Positions 37,096 to 45,955 of a stretch of DNA of 64,000 nucleotides are shown piece after piece. This stretch comes from Rs1 sp000416275 (GTDB taxonomy: Bacteria > Pseudomonadota > Gammaproteobacteria > Pseudomonadales > Balneatricaceae). The stretch is from positions 4,216,001-4,280,000 of the forward strand of contig OZ251574.1 in NCBI GenBank assembly GCA_965243635.1, given 5' to 3'. Position 1 is the first letter of the stretch. Every line of letters starts with the position of its first letter. Below the pieces are notes generated by a model. It did not search any database and was not told the origin of the DNA. It was given only the letters and a program-made list of their open reading frames with translations. Made by a program: the position numbers and the translations under genes.

Positions 37096-37160
37096 GAGAC
37101 CTCTGCATAACCTACCCAGAGGGTATGATAACTGAGCTCGCAATGTTATGCAGAGGCCTC
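37096..37160. mobile_element. MITE-like element between bioC and bioD
   Basis: 65 bp with terminal inverted repeats GAGACCTCTGCATAAC / GTTATGCAGAGGCCTC (15 of 16 match). It is flanked on both sides by CTTGT, a 5-bp target duplication (37091-37095 and 37161-37165). Inside is a TACCC-AGA-GGGTA hairpin. It carries no ORF. As RNA in either direction it folds into a strong stem. Confidence 0.8.
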
Positions 37161-37213
37161 CTTGTATTAAACACGGGCACAGAAGCTATTAATTTTTTAG
37201 CTGCCGTTTTTAG

Positions 37214-38023
37214 CTAGCACTTTTTCAACTGCAGATAATACACTTCATAACTTGCTGGCAACTTACCATTAGACTGACGAAAACGCTCATAATTTTGTTT
37301 AAATTGACTAACCTTTGCCCTGCCAGTTAACCCTTTACTTTCACCTGAGTTCATATTGTGCGCGCCAATTTTCTTTAAATCCGAGGTAAGCTCTTGCAAC
37401 TTGTGATACTCGAGCACTCTAGTTTGCTGCTGACAAACCTCTAGCGACAAACTGCCCGGCAAACTAGCCAGCAGAACATCCAACGGCACAAAGCTATTCA
37501 CATGAACATGACTGTCTATCCCCGCCCAGGCTTCTTTTAATTCAAATAAGCTAGCGGGGCCCAAAGTTGCTATGAGGGCGACACCGCCACTCGTTAACAC
37601 CCTGCTAATTTCACTAAACAGCTGCGGTAAATTTTCACACCACTGAATGGCTAAACTAGAATAAATCAGCTCGACAGAATTGTCTGCCAACGAGATATTT
37701 TCGGCATCCGCACACAGCCAGTGGAGCCTTGTTGAGCGATGGCGCTGACGCGCGTGCACTAACATGCCCTCAGCTATATCTAACCCCACCAGCCTCGATG
37801 TCGGATAGCGAAGCAACAACTGTTCAGAAAAATAGCCCGTGCCACAGCCTAAGTCTAAAATTTGTTGAATGGCTAATTTTTTACTGTCGTGCAATTCAAT
37901 CAATTTAAGTAACTTAAGCAACTCATAACCGACCGTGCGTTGCAGCGCAGCGGCGCTGTCATAGGTTATCGCAGCTTTACTAAAAGAATTAGCCACTCTG
38001 CTTTTATCTATACACGCGCCCAC
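37214..38023 (-). CDS. bioC: Malonyl-ACP O-methyltransferase BioC
   Basis: BioC methylates malonyl-ACP so that fatty acid synthesis can build the pimeloyl chain of biotin. The 269-residue SAM-dependent methyltransferase has an N-terminal VANSFSKAAITYDSAAALQR segment typical of BioC, the SAM motif LDLGCGTGYFSE (from residue 56) and LIYSSLAIQWCENL. The start is GTG at 38023, immediately after the bioH stop codon with no gap, so translation is probably coupled. It stays apart from general class I methyltransferases by context and by the N-terminal pattern. Confidence 0.94.
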   Translation of the reverse strand: MGACIDKSRVANSFSKAAITYDSAAALQRTVGYELLKLLKLIELHDSKKLAIQQILDLGCGTGYFSEQLLLRYPTSRLVGLDIAEGMLVHARQRHRSTRLHWLCADAENISLADNSVELIYSSLAIQWCENLPQLFSEISRVLTSGGVALIATLGPASLFELKEAWAGIDSHVHVNSFVPLDVLLASLPGSLSLEVCQQQTRVLEYHKLQELTSDLKKIGAHNMNSGESKGLTGRAKVSQFKQNYERFRQSNGKLPASYEVYYLQLKKC

Positions 38024-38800
38024 TTATCGCTCTCCACTGTCGACAGCAGCCAAAAAGCTCAGCAATTTTGTTGCAACTAAATCAGCATCTGACAAAAAGG
38101 GTAAGTGCCCGGCTCCCGGTATCGTACATGTCGATATTTTTTTCGACAATTTTTTTAACTGCGAACCCAGAGCAGCCGGTGCCAATTGATCCTGCTCACC
38201 ATAAATATGCAACGAAGCTATTTCTAACTGTTGTAACTCAGCAAGACTGTCAATTTTCAACCAATTCAAACTAGCAATTAGCTGACTGTGATTGAGCTGC
38301 CCATCAATATTTTTTAACTGCTTTAAAATGCTTTTACTCGCTGAACCACCTTGGACCTGCAACCGAAAAAAACCTGACAGCGCCCGCTGCTCACTGCGCA
38401 ATAAATCATCACCAAATTTTTGCAGCAGCTCCGCCGGCATTGCAGTGTCCCATCCCGGTTTTTGCACAAAACAAGGATTGTAGGCAATCGTAATTAAAGC
38501 CCGCACCTTAGTAGGTATTTTTTTGACCAGTAAAGTGGCGATCAGGCCACCTAGCGACCAACCCAATAAAACGCAGTTGCGGGGAATTTCAGCAGCTACT
38601 GCTGACAGTATGTGATCAATCGACATTTCTTCGACCTGCGCCACCGACCTCCCAAGTCCGGGTAGATCAATGCAAGTAATTGAAAAATGCTCAGCTAAAT
38701 TGGGCAACCACGACTGCCAGATATCACTGCTAGTTCCCCAGCCATGCAGCAGCACTAACTCCGGCTTATTGGCTATTACGCGTTTAACATGAATATTCAA
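38024..38800 (-). CDS. bioH: Pimeloyl-ACP methyl ester carboxylesterase BioH
   Basis: BioH removes the methyl group from pimeloyl-ACP methyl ester, ending the BioC/BioH route. The 258-residue alpha/beta hydrolase has LLHGWG (residues 17-22), the nucleophile elbow GWSLGG (Ser82) and the catalytic His in GAGHLPF near residue 235. The start is TTG at 38800 with AGAGA about 9 bp upstream; no in-frame ATG leaves a full N-terminus. It overlaps the end of bioF by 17 bp and abuts bioC. Confidence 0.94.
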   Translation of the reverse strand: MNIHVKRVIANKPELVLLHGWGTSSDIWQSWLPNLAEHFSITCIDLPGLGRSVAQVEEMSIDHILSAVAAEIPRNCVLLGWSLGGLIATLLVKKIPTKVRALITIAYNPCFVQKPGWDTAMPAELLQKFGDDLLRSEQRALSGFFRLQVQGGSASKSILKQLKNIDGQLNHSQLIASLNWLKIDSLAELQQLEIASLHIYGEQDQLAPAALGSQLKKLSKKISTCTIPGAGHLPFLSDADLVATKLLSFLAAVDSGER

Positions 38801-39965
38801 AATTGATCTCTTTTACTATTTGTGCCAGTGCTTGTAGCAGTGCCTGTACATCATTTTGACTGTGACCGGCACTTAATGTAACCCTAAGGCGCGCTTGATT
38901 GAGAGGCACTGTCGGCGTCCTGATCGCAGTTACTTGCATGCCTAAGGCTGCTAATCTGCTACTAATCAATAATGACTTGGCTGCGCTGCCGATCATTATT
39001 GGCTGAATAGCAGTAGACGAGGGCAACAGTACTAGACCGAGTTGCTGACAGCCGATTTTAAAAGCGCTGATTAAGCTTTGTAAATGAGTGCGACGCCAAG
39101 CTTCACTTTTAATGATTTTTAAACTCGCTCGACTAGCAGCCGCTATAGCGGGCGGCATACTAGTGGTATAGATGTAAGTTCTAGAGAATTGAATCAAGGT
39201 TTCGATCAAGGTTTCACTGCCAGCCACGAACGCACCGGAGGTACCAAATGCTTTACCTAAAGTTCCCATCAAAATAGGCACCTGATGCTGATTAAGCTGC
39301 TGCAACTCACTGCAACCGCCGCCTTTTTCTCCCAGGCAACCTATACCGTGGGCATCGTCGATCATCAGCCACGCTTTATGCTCACTTGCCGCGGCAGCCA
39401 ACTCTGTTATCTTCGCAATATTTCCATCCATACTAAATACTGCGTCGCTGACTACTAACTTTCTGCTGGCGCTTGAGCGCTGTAACTGCAGCGCCAAACT
39501 CTGCGGATCATTATGCAGATAACGCTGAAATTTAGCGCCACTTAACAATCCGCCATCAATTAGCGAAGCGTGGTTCAGCTTATCTTGAAACACCCCATCT
39601 CCTCTTCCAACTAGGGCATTAATCACCCCTAAATTAGCCATGTAGCCACTGCCAAATAACAGTGCTCGCGGTCGACCACAAAACTCAGCGAGCTCCAACT
39701 CTAATTGTTGATGATGATAACTGTGACCATTCACTAAATGCGAGGCCCCGCCACCTACTCCAAACTCATCTGCGGCCTGTTTAAAGCTTTGAATAACTTG
39801 AGGATGATTGGCTAAACCTAAATAGTCATTGGAGCTAAAGTTGAGCAGTTTTTTACCGGCAATACTTATCACAGCGCTCTGCGGCCCCTGCAATATTTGC
39901 CTGCTGCGATACAGAGACTGCTCTTTCCTCAAGTCTAAAGCTTGCTGTAAATCATCAAAAGACAT
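38784..39965 (-). CDS. bioF: 8-amino-7-oxononanoate synthase BioF
   Basis: BioF condenses pimeloyl-ACP (or -CoA) with L-alanine to form KAPA, using PLP. The 393-residue alpha-oxoamine synthase has NDYLGLA, the GVGGGASHLVNGH segment, DDAHGIG, and the PLP-binding Lys238 in MGTLGKAFGTSG. Length is normal. It overlaps bioH by 17 bp. The 259-bp gap to bioB holds a 71-bp MITE-like element. Confidence 0.96.
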   Translation of the reverse strand: MSFDDLQQALDLRKEQSLYRSRQILQGPQSAVISIAGKKLLNFSSNDYLGLANHPQVIQSFKQAADEFGVGGGASHLVNGHSYHHQQLELELAEFCGRPRALLFGSGYMANLGVINALVGRGDGVFQDKLNHASLIDGGLLSGAKFQRYLHNDPQSLALQLQRSSASRKLVVSDAVFSMDGNIAKITELAAAASEHKAWLMIDDAHGIGCLGEKGGGCSELQQLNQHQVPILMGTLGKAFGTSGAFVAGSETLIETLIQFSRTYIYTTSMPPAIAAASRASLKIIKSEAWRRTHLQSLISAFKIGCQQLGLVLLPSSTAIQPIMIGSAAKSLLISSRLAALGMQVTAIRTPTVPLNQARLRVTLSAGHSQNDVQALLQALAQIVKEINFEYSC

Positions 39966-40059
39966 CTTGCTGCACCCATAAAATGAACTCCACGAAAATT
40001 AGCTGCGACTATTGATCCGCATCACCCGCAATTTTTGTGGAGAGGTAATTAAATAATGA

Positions 40060-40130
40060 GAGACCCCTGCATAACTTACCCAAAGGGTATGATAACTGCG
40101 CTCGGCAAGACGGCGTTATGCAGAGGCCTC
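40060..40130. mobile_element. MITE-like element between bioB and bioF
   Basis: 71 bp with terminal inverted repeats GAGACCCCTGCATAAC / GTTATGCAGAGGCCTC (14 of 16 match). It is flanked on both sides by AATGA (40055-40059 and 40131-40135), a 5-bp target duplication. It contains the same TACCC-AAA-GGGTA hairpin and GATAACTGCGCTCGGCAA core as the copy near 27.1 kb. No ORF. Confidence 0.82.
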
Positions 40131-40224
40131 AATGATAGCCGCGATAACTATCCTGATATTTATCGCAAACTGACACCCTCGCGGGTAGTTAATTGAGAAA
40201 GCGCGCTGCATCTACACCCAACAG

Positions 40225-41268
40225 CTAAGCGGGATAGAAATGAGCGCTGTCTTGGCTCGCCTGAATATCCCGTACCAACATTGCTGTCTGGGTATCATCA
40301 TCTTCTGAAATTTTCTGTTCAGGGTTAATTCCCAAGCGCTTAAAAAGCAGCAAGTCTTTATGGGTTTCTGGGTTTGGCGTGGTTAGCAAGCACTCCCCAT
40401 AAAAAATTGAGTTGGCACCGGCAAAGAAAGTCATGGCCTGCATTTCATCGGACATCGCCTGCCTGCCTGCCGACAATCGGACATGAGATTTTGGCATCAT
40501 GATTCTAGCTGCAGCGATAGTACGCACAAAAATCAAATGATCTAAATCCTCAACATTCTCCATCGGGGTACCCGCTACTTTGACTAGCATGTTGATCGGT
40601 ACACTCTCCGGGTGAACTGCCATATTAGCGAGCTGCATTAACAGCCCAATCCGATCGTTGGCCGTCTCCCCCATACCCAATATACCGCCACTACAAACCT
40701 TCATTCCAGATTCGCGCACATTATGCAAAGTGTCCAACCTATCTTGAAAGGTGCGAGTGGTGATGATTTTATCGTAAAACTCAGGTGAGGTATCTAAATT
40801 GTGGTTGTAATAATCGAGCCCCGCCGCGGCTAATTGGTCAGATTTATCCGCATCCAACATCCCCAATGTCATACACGTTTCCAAACCAATTTCTTTGACT
40901 TGTTTTACCATTTCAATAACGTATGGCATATCTCTGGCGTGGGGATGCTTCCACGCTGCCCCCATGCAAAAACGCGTAGATCCGGACGCTTTAGCTTGTC
41001 GTGCCTTGGCGACAACCGCCTCCACTTCCATCAGCCGCTCTCGCGCAATCCCGGTATTATACCTAGCGCTTTGTGGGCAATATTTACAATCTTCAGGGCA
41101 GGCGCCGGTTTTTATAGACAGCAGTGTGCTAACTTGCACTTGGTTGGGATCAAAATTCTCACGGTGCATAGTATGCGCTTTAAAGAGCAAGTCATTGAAC
41201 GGCATATCAAATAATTCTTGAACTTGGGCTTTTGTCCAATTGTGACGTACCTGTTGGGATGTTTGCAT
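40225..41268 (-). CDS. bioB: Biotin synthase BioB
   Basis: BioB is the radical SAM enzyme that inserts sulfur into dethiobiotin. I start at ATG 41268 (347 residues), with AGGAG about 10 bp upstream; the GTG at 41274 is too close to that site. The CxxxCxxC cluster ligands are Cys57, Cys61 and Cys64 in GACPEDCKYCPQS, followed by RFCMGAAWK and the YNHNLDTSPEFY segment. It is the first gene of the minus-strand bio row and diverges from comF. No clear BirA operator was found upstream. Confidence 0.96.
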   Translation of the reverse strand: MQTSQQVRHNWTKAQVQELFDMPFNDLLFKAHTMHRENFDPNQVQVSTLLSIKTGACPEDCKYCPQSARYNTGIARERLMEVEAVVAKARQAKASGSTRFCMGAAWKHPHARDMPYVIEMVKQVKEIGLETCMTLGMLDADKSDQLAAAGLDYYNHNLDTSPEFYDKIITTRTFQDRLDTLHNVRESGMKVCSGGILGMGETANDRIGLLMQLANMAVHPESVPINMLVKVAGTPMENVEDLDHLIFVRTIAAARIMMPKSHVRLSAGRQAMSDEMQAMTFFAGANSIFYGECLLTTPNPETHKDLLLFKRLGINPEQKISEDDDTQTAMLVRDIQASQDSAHFYPA

Positions 41269-41379
41269 TGACACGATACTCCTACCAAAGCTGGCAACTG
41301 AATTAATTTTCTTATCCAGCTATGATAATAGCAACGAAAAATCTGTCAACTTATGAGAGAGGATTAAATAAACAACTGT

Positions 41380-42063
41380 ATGTTTATTGAGCGAAGCTGT
41401 ATTTTTTGTGACTTGCCCTCAGACAACCACTTAGATGTGTGTAGCCACTGTTTGCAAGATCTCCCATGGCAAGGCAATGCTTGCAGCAAGTGCGCGCTCC
41501 CCCTTTCAATAGTCATGGAGACGACCACCATCAAGCAAGCACTGTGTAAAAACTGTATCGAATTACCGCCGTTTTTTCAGCAGACCTTCGCCACTTTCAA
41601 CTACAACTTTCCAATTGATGCTTTAATACCGAAAATAAAATCTGAAAAACAGCGCTTTCACTTGCACTGGTTGGCGCTATGTTTAACGGAAAAACTCCCC
41701 GCTTGCCTCAAAATGCCAGAGGTTCTGATCCCCGTCCCTATTTCAAAGAAAAAAATGTTACGTACTGGCTATAATCAAACAGAGCAACTCGCGTCAGAGT
41801 TAAGCAAACTCTTAAATATCGAAGTGGACAACCGCTTAGTCAGCAAAAATAGGGACACCAGAGCACAAGCTAATTTAAATGCAAAACAGCGCAAGCGAAA
41901 CTTACTCGACGCGTTTGAGGTACAAGAAAATAACTATCGGCACATCGCGATCATTGATGACGTTATGACCACCGGAGCAACTGTCAACGAAATAGCCAAG
42001 CACCTTTTAATCACCGGCATCTGCAAAGTTGATGTATGGGTGCTCGCCAGAACCCCTTTATAA
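41380..42063 (+). CDS. comF: ComF family phosphoribosyltransferase-like protein
   Basis: A 227-residue protein with an N-terminal zinc-finger-like region (three Cys pairs, CIFC, CSHC and CSKC, within residues 8-48, plus CKNC). A C-terminal phosphoribosyltransferase domain follows, with the PRPP motif IIDDVMTTGATV near residue 190. ComF proteins (GntX in E. coli) are linked to DNA uptake or use of DNA as nutrient; the exact reaction is unknown. Divergence from bioB is the usual location in pseudomonads and relatives. Confidence 0.9.
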   Translation: MFIERSCIFCDLPSDNHLDVCSHCLQDLPWQGNACSKCALPLSIVMETTTIKQALCKNCIELPPFFQQTFATFNYNFPIDALIPKIKSEKQRFHLHWLALCLTEKLPACLKMPEVLIPVPISKKKMLRTGYNQTEQLASELSKLLNIEVDNRLVSKNRDTRAQANLNAKQRKRNLLDAFEVQENNYRHIAIIDDVMTTGATVNEIAKHLLITGICKVDVWVLARTPL

Positions 42064-42128
42064 GGGCCATTGTGACTAAGCTTCAATCAGCGTAACATGC
42101 GTTTTTAAACAAATACAGGCCTTACAAA

Positions 42129-42863
42129 GTGGATCAAATCGAAAATTTTAGCATCCAATCAATTGGAGTTATGCAGTCCCCATTCAAGCAAAAATTTGGC
42201 ATACCTCGCCAACCAGGTCTGACGCCTGCTCTAAAATCTTCGATCATCCTGCATGCAAAATTTAGCACCGATGAGATCATCGACTCGCTGCAAGCCTCCT
42301 CCCATATTTGGATTATCTTTATTTTCAGCGAATGCTACGATAGAGGGTGGAAACCTAAAGTGAGACCACCAAGATTGGGAGGAAACAAAAAAATAGGGGT
42401 GTTTGCCAGCAGATCTCCCTTCAGACCCAATCCGCTAGGCATGTCCGCGGTAAAACTGCTGTCGATCAATAAACGACAGGAACGAATCATCATTGATGTT
42501 CAGAGCGCTGATCTAATGGATGGTACGCCGATCATTGACATCAAGCCTTATCTTCCCTACACGGATTCAATTAGCAGCGCTAGCAATGACTTGGCAGAAT
42601 CTTTTTCCCCACTGCAACAACCTATATTTTTCAGTATTCAAGCTCAGCAGGCATGCGAACAGTACTTGCTAAAACACCGGCAAAGCTTAAGCACCATGAT
42701 CGAACAAGTACTGCGCTGCGACCCAAGGCCCGCCTATCAGGCATCCACCTCTCGAGAATATGGCATCAGCCTCTTTGATTTAAATATTCGCTGGCAAATA
42801 GCGGCGCACAGAATCGACGTGATCAGCATCGACAACTCTAAGACTGAAAGGGATACAGCATGA
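42129..42863 (+). CDS. trmO: tRNA (N6-threonylcarbamoyladenosine(37)-N6)-methyltransferase TrmO
   Basis: TrmO (TsaA) methylates t6A37 to m6t6A in tRNA-Thr(GGU) with SAM. The 244-residue protein has the family signature GVFASRSPFRPNPLGMS near residue 96, the N-terminal FGIPRQPGL, LMDGTPIIDIKPYLPY, and a C-terminal domain with CDPRPAYQ. The start is GTG at 42129; the next in-frame ATG falls too late. It overlaps bioA by 4 bp (ATGA), an unusual pairing with a biotin gene that probably reflects coupling only. Confidence 0.93.
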   Translation: MDQIENFSIQSIGVMQSPFKQKFGIPRQPGLTPALKSSIILHAKFSTDEIIDSLQASSHIWIIFIFSECYDRGWKPKVRPPRLGGNKKIGVFASRSPFRPNPLGMSAVKLLSINKRQERIIIDVQSADLMDGTPIIDIKPYLPYTDSISSASNDLAESFSPLQQPIFFSIQAQQACEQYLLKHRQSLSTMIEQVLRCDPRPAYQASTSREYGISLFDLNIRWQIAAHRIDVISIDNSKTERDTA

Positions 42864-44140
42864 CTCCGGAACAACTAGCCTTCGACAAGGAACATATTTG
42901 GCACCCTTATACCAGCATGACCAACCCTACTCCCTGCCTGCCCGTCAGCTCGACTGAAGGCGTGTATTTACACCTCTCTACCGGTGAAAAATTAATAGAT
43001 GGCATGTCATCTTGGTGGTCGGCTATCCACGGTTATGGCCATCCACTCATCAACCGAGCGGCACATGATCAAATAGACAAAATGGCACATGTTATGTTTG
43101 GCGGTCTCACCCACCAACCGGCAGTTGAGCTGGCTAAAAGATTAGTTGAAATAACCCCTGAGGGATTAGAGAAAGTATTCTTCGCCGACTCTGGATCGGT
43201 CGCTGTCGAGGTTGCCATCAAGATGGCACTACAGTATTGGCAGGCTAAAGGCAGCCCAGAAAAAAATCGTTTAGTAACTATTCGCAATGGCTACCACGGC
43301 GACACTATCGGCGCGATGGCAGTGTGCGATCCAATCACCGGAATGCATGAAATTTTTAGCGAGATCCTACCTAAACACTATTTTGCCGACAGCCCCAAGA
43401 TTAAATTCACTGAAGAGTGGGATCAACAAGACCTTCAAAGTTTGCAAAAAATCATCGTTGAAAACCACTCTGAAATCGCAGCTTTAATTCTTGAGCCTAT
43501 TGTGCAAGGTGCGGGGGGGATGAGATTTTATCACCCCCAGTACCTCGCACAAGCCAAACAGCTCTGTGAAAAATATAATATATTACTTATAGCCGATGAA
43601 ATAGCGACCGGCTTTGGCAGAACCGGTAAACTTTTTGCCTGCGAACACGCCAGCATTACTCCCGACATACTCTGTTTAGGAAAAGCCCTGACTGGCGGCT
43701 ACATCAGCCTTGCTGCCACCTTAACCACCACAAACATCGCCAATACTATTTCCGAGGGGGGAGCAGGCTGTTTTATGCACGGTCCCACTTTTATGGGCAA
43801 CCCCTTAGCTTGCTCAATTGCAACAGCGAGCATTGACTTACTCTTTATGAATGACTGGCAAGCACAAGTTGCGAGAATTGAACAGGCATTATTAAAAGGA
43901 CTAACCCCCGCCCGCTCGCTTGCCAACGTCAAAGCTGTCAGAGTACTTGGAGCTATAGGAGTGATTGAATTACGACAGCCGGTAGACAGTATTAAAATTC
44001 AACAGCAATTTAAGCAACGAGATGTATGGGTCAGACCATTCGGCAAGCTAGTTTATATAATGCCCGCCTATGTCATGGACAATGCTACTTTGGATAAATT
44101 AACAGCTGCCATTGTCAGTGTTGTGGCCAGCCACTATTAA
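42860..44140 (+). CDS. bioA: Adenosylmethionine-8-amino-7-oxononanoate aminotransferase BioA
   Basis: BioA transfers the amino group of SAM to KAPA to give DAPA, with PLP. The 426-residue class III aminotransferase begins with FDKEHIWHPYTSM, the family N-terminus. It has MSSWWSAIHGYGHP, the ADEIATGFGRTGK motif, and PLP Lys275 in LGKALTGGY. It completes the biotin pathway with the bioBFHCD row on the other strand about 1.6 kb away. It overlaps trmO by 4 bp. Confidence 0.96.
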   Translation: MTPEQLAFDKEHIWHPYTSMTNPTPCLPVSSTEGVYLHLSTGEKLIDGMSSWWSAIHGYGHPLINRAAHDQIDKMAHVMFGGLTHQPAVELAKRLVEITPEGLEKVFFADSGSVAVEVAIKMALQYWQAKGSPEKNRLVTIRNGYHGDTIGAMAVCDPITGMHEIFSEILPKHYFADSPKIKFTEEWDQQDLQSLQKIIVENHSEIAALILEPIVQGAGGMRFYHPQYLAQAKQLCEKYNILLIADEIATGFGRTGKLFACEHASITPDILCLGKALTGGYISLAATLTTTNIANTISEGGAGCFMHGPTFMGNPLACSIATASIDLLFMNDWQAQVARIEQALLKGLTPARSLANVKAVRVLGAIGVIELRQPVDSIKIQQQFKQRDVWVRPFGKLVYIMPAYVMDNATLDKLTAAIVSVVASHY

Positions 44141-44371
44141 TGATAAAAAAGCGCTTAACGAGGCCGGCGTAGCCGCTAAATGTTAAACTTATTTTAACTA
44201 AAACTGACAATATAAGACTTTTTCCTATGTATAAATTTTCACCAATATTCATAATAACCGTACGGATTTCCTATTCACGGAACGAATACAAAAGGATGAC
44301 CTAGAAAAGCGCAATGGAAATATGGAATTGCACACGGAAGTTTTGTATACGCAGGGATTATGGAGTCAATT

Positions 44372-44401
44372 GAAGCCTTTGTGATGGATCACAAGGGCTT
44401 C
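44372..44401. terminator. Strong hairpin in the bioA / sfsA convergent gap
   Basis: A 13-bp stem with one G-T pair (GAAGCCTTTGTGA with TCACAAGGGCTTC, 4-nt loop) followed by TTTATG on the plus strand. It may end bioA transcription, although it lies 230 bp after the bioA stop. It also falls inside a short open frame described under findings. Confidence 0.5.
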
Positions 44402-44435
44402 TTTATGCCTGAAATTTATTGACAGTAAATAATTT

Positions 44436-45167
44436 TCACAGCGAAAGGTCATTAGTTTTATGCAATTCTAAAGGCAATAGCGAACCCAATCTGAGACAAC
44501 TTACCGACATATTCACACCATAGCAATACACCTCCACCCCTTTAGCGATCACTTCATTTAATAGCTGCGCATACTTAGGATCAATAAAATCCGCTACAGT
44601 GACTCTTTTAATTAAACTATGCGATACGCAAAATACTAATATAGCTCGTGCGCCTTGCTGCTTCATTGCCAACAAATCCATGAGATGCTTTTGCCCTCTT
44701 AAAGTGACAGCGTCAGGAAAAGCCCCCAAATCGCCATCCAAATGCAAAGTTACACTTTTAACTTCCAAGTAAACATCCTTCAGCCCTGTCTCTGTCAACA
44801 TAAAATCAACCCTGCTTGCCTCGGCATACTTGACTTCACGCTTAATATTTTTATAGGCGGCGACAGCAGCAATCCTTCCCTCCAACAGAGCTCGCTCTAC
44901 TATTTGATTAGGTCTAGCGGTATTAATACAAATAAACCCCCGATGATTAGCAAGCTCCACCAGCTCCCAAGAATATGCATATTTTCTCTTAAAATTATCA
45001 CTTTTGTACAGCCAGACTTTACTACCGGCAATCGCGCAACCGGTCATAGCCCCGGTATTTGCACAATGCACTGTAATAACTTCACCCGTTTGGAGCTGCA
45101 CATCTGCCAAAAAACGTTTATACCTTTTAATCAGCACCGCGCTCACTAGCGCTTTATCATATTGCAT
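44436..45167 (-). CDS. sfsA: DNA/RNA nuclease SfsA
   Basis: SfsA (sugar fermentation stimulation protein) was first linked to maltose metabolism; it has an OB-fold DNA-binding part and a restriction-like nuclease domain. The 243-residue protein shows RYKRFLADVQL, HCANTGAMTGC near residue 35, the RVDFMLTE and YLEVKSVTL acidic/Lys segment expected of the nuclease site, and FPDAVTLRGQKHL. It sits near dksA, its usual neighbour, on the opposite strand. About 320 bp separate it from dksA. Confidence 0.93.
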   Translation of the reverse strand: MQYDKALVSAVLIKRYKRFLADVQLQTGEVITVHCANTGAMTGCAIAGSKVWLYKSDNFKRKYAYSWELVELANHRGFICINTARPNQIVERALLEGRIAAVAAYKNIKREVKYAEASRVDFMLTETGLKDVYLEVKSVTLHLDGDLGAFPDAVTLRGQKHLMDLLAMKQQGARAILVFCVSHSLIKRVTVADFIDPKYAQLLNEVIAKGVEVYCYGVNMSVSCLRLGSLLPLELHKTNDLSL

Positions 45168-45488
45168 TTTATTTACCTGTCAGTATTTCACACCAAACTA
45201 AACCATAGCAATTACCCGACTCTCTATCCGACAATTGACAGATTAACGGCCACTAATATTTTTAAGTATTATGACCTTTAACGCCAACATTCCTTTAATA
45301 TAAGATGAATATTTTTTATTAAAGTCAGTTCAGTTACTTTATTTCTAATTTTTTGAATGAAAAGCTGTTCAATCTCAAACAGGTCTGGTATTTTCACCAC
45401 CCTTCCGATACGGATGATATCTTTTAACAATTGTATGGACAGCGCGATTATTTTTTCGCCAAAACATTCGGAGAGTGAGGCAGCCAAT
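45168..45488. other. Intergenic region between sfsA and dksA
   Basis: A 321-bp divergent region, A/T-rich, with no acceptable ORF. The frame of dksA is open back to 45357, but that extension does not resemble DksA and the true start has a good ribosome site. Promoters of both genes should be here; a perfect TTGACA occurs at about 45234 without a well-spaced -10. Confidence 0.5.
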
Positions 45489-45920
45489 ATGCCAGACACT
45501 AATAAGACAAAATCAGCTCGTTTTTCCCCCTACGTGGTGAAAAAAGGCGAAGTTTACATGAATGATCAGCAAAAAGATCATTTTCGTAATGTACTAATGC
45601 TTTGGAAACAAGAACTAATGGAGGAGGTAGACAGCACAATTACCCACCTTCAAGAAGAAGTTTCCACCTATGCGGACCCTAATGATAGGGCAAGCCAGGA
45701 AGAAGAGTTTAGTCTCGAATTGAGAACACGCGACCGTGAACGCAAGCTAATCAAAAAAATTAGCGAAGCCATGGAAAGCATCGATGAGGACGACTTCGGT
45801 TACTGTGAAGAATGTGATATCGACATCGGTATTCGCAGACTTGAAGCACGGCCTACCGCCACTCTTTGCATTGACTGCAAAACGCTTTCTGAAATCAAAG
45901 AAAAGCAAAACGGCAAATAA
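45489..45920 (+). CDS. dksA: RNA polymerase-binding transcription factor DksA
   Basis: DksA enters the RNA polymerase secondary channel and works with ppGpp to control rRNA and amino-acid promoters. I start at ATG 45489, with GAGG about 9 bp upstream, giving 143 residues. It has a coiled coil with the tip motif ADPNDRAS (Asp63 and Asp66) and the zinc finger Cys106, Cys109, Cys127 and Cys130, followed by a KTLSEIKEKQ helix. All four zinc ligands are present, so it is not the Cys-less DksA2 type. gluQ follows, as in pseudomonads and enterics. Confidence 0.96.
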   Translation: MPDTNKTKSARFSPYVVKKGEVYMNDQQKDHFRNVLMLWKQELMEEVDSTITHLQEEVSTYADPNDRASQEEEFSLELRTRDRERKLIKKISEAMESIDEDDFGYCEECDIDIGIRRLEARPTATLCIDCKTLSEIKEKQNGK

Positions 45921-45927
45921 AGGATTT

Positions 45928-45948
45928 GAGCCAGCAACTCACTGGCTC
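45928..45948 (+). terminator. Hairpin between dksA and gluQ
   Basis: A 7-bp perfect stem (GAGCCAG with CTGGCTC, 7-nt loop) followed by TACTTTTATG, in which ATG is the gluQ start. It could be a leaky dksA terminator or an attenuator of gluQ. Confidence 0.45.
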
Positions 45949-45955
45949 TACTTTT

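Noticed and set aside
41269..41379. BirA operator between bioB and comF
   Set aside because: TGTCAAC near 41343 resembles one arm, but no matching second arm at the expected spacing was found.
45357..45488. N-terminal extension of DksA by 44 residues
   Set aside because: The extension does not resemble DksA, while the ATG at 45489 has a good ribosome site and gives the normal length.
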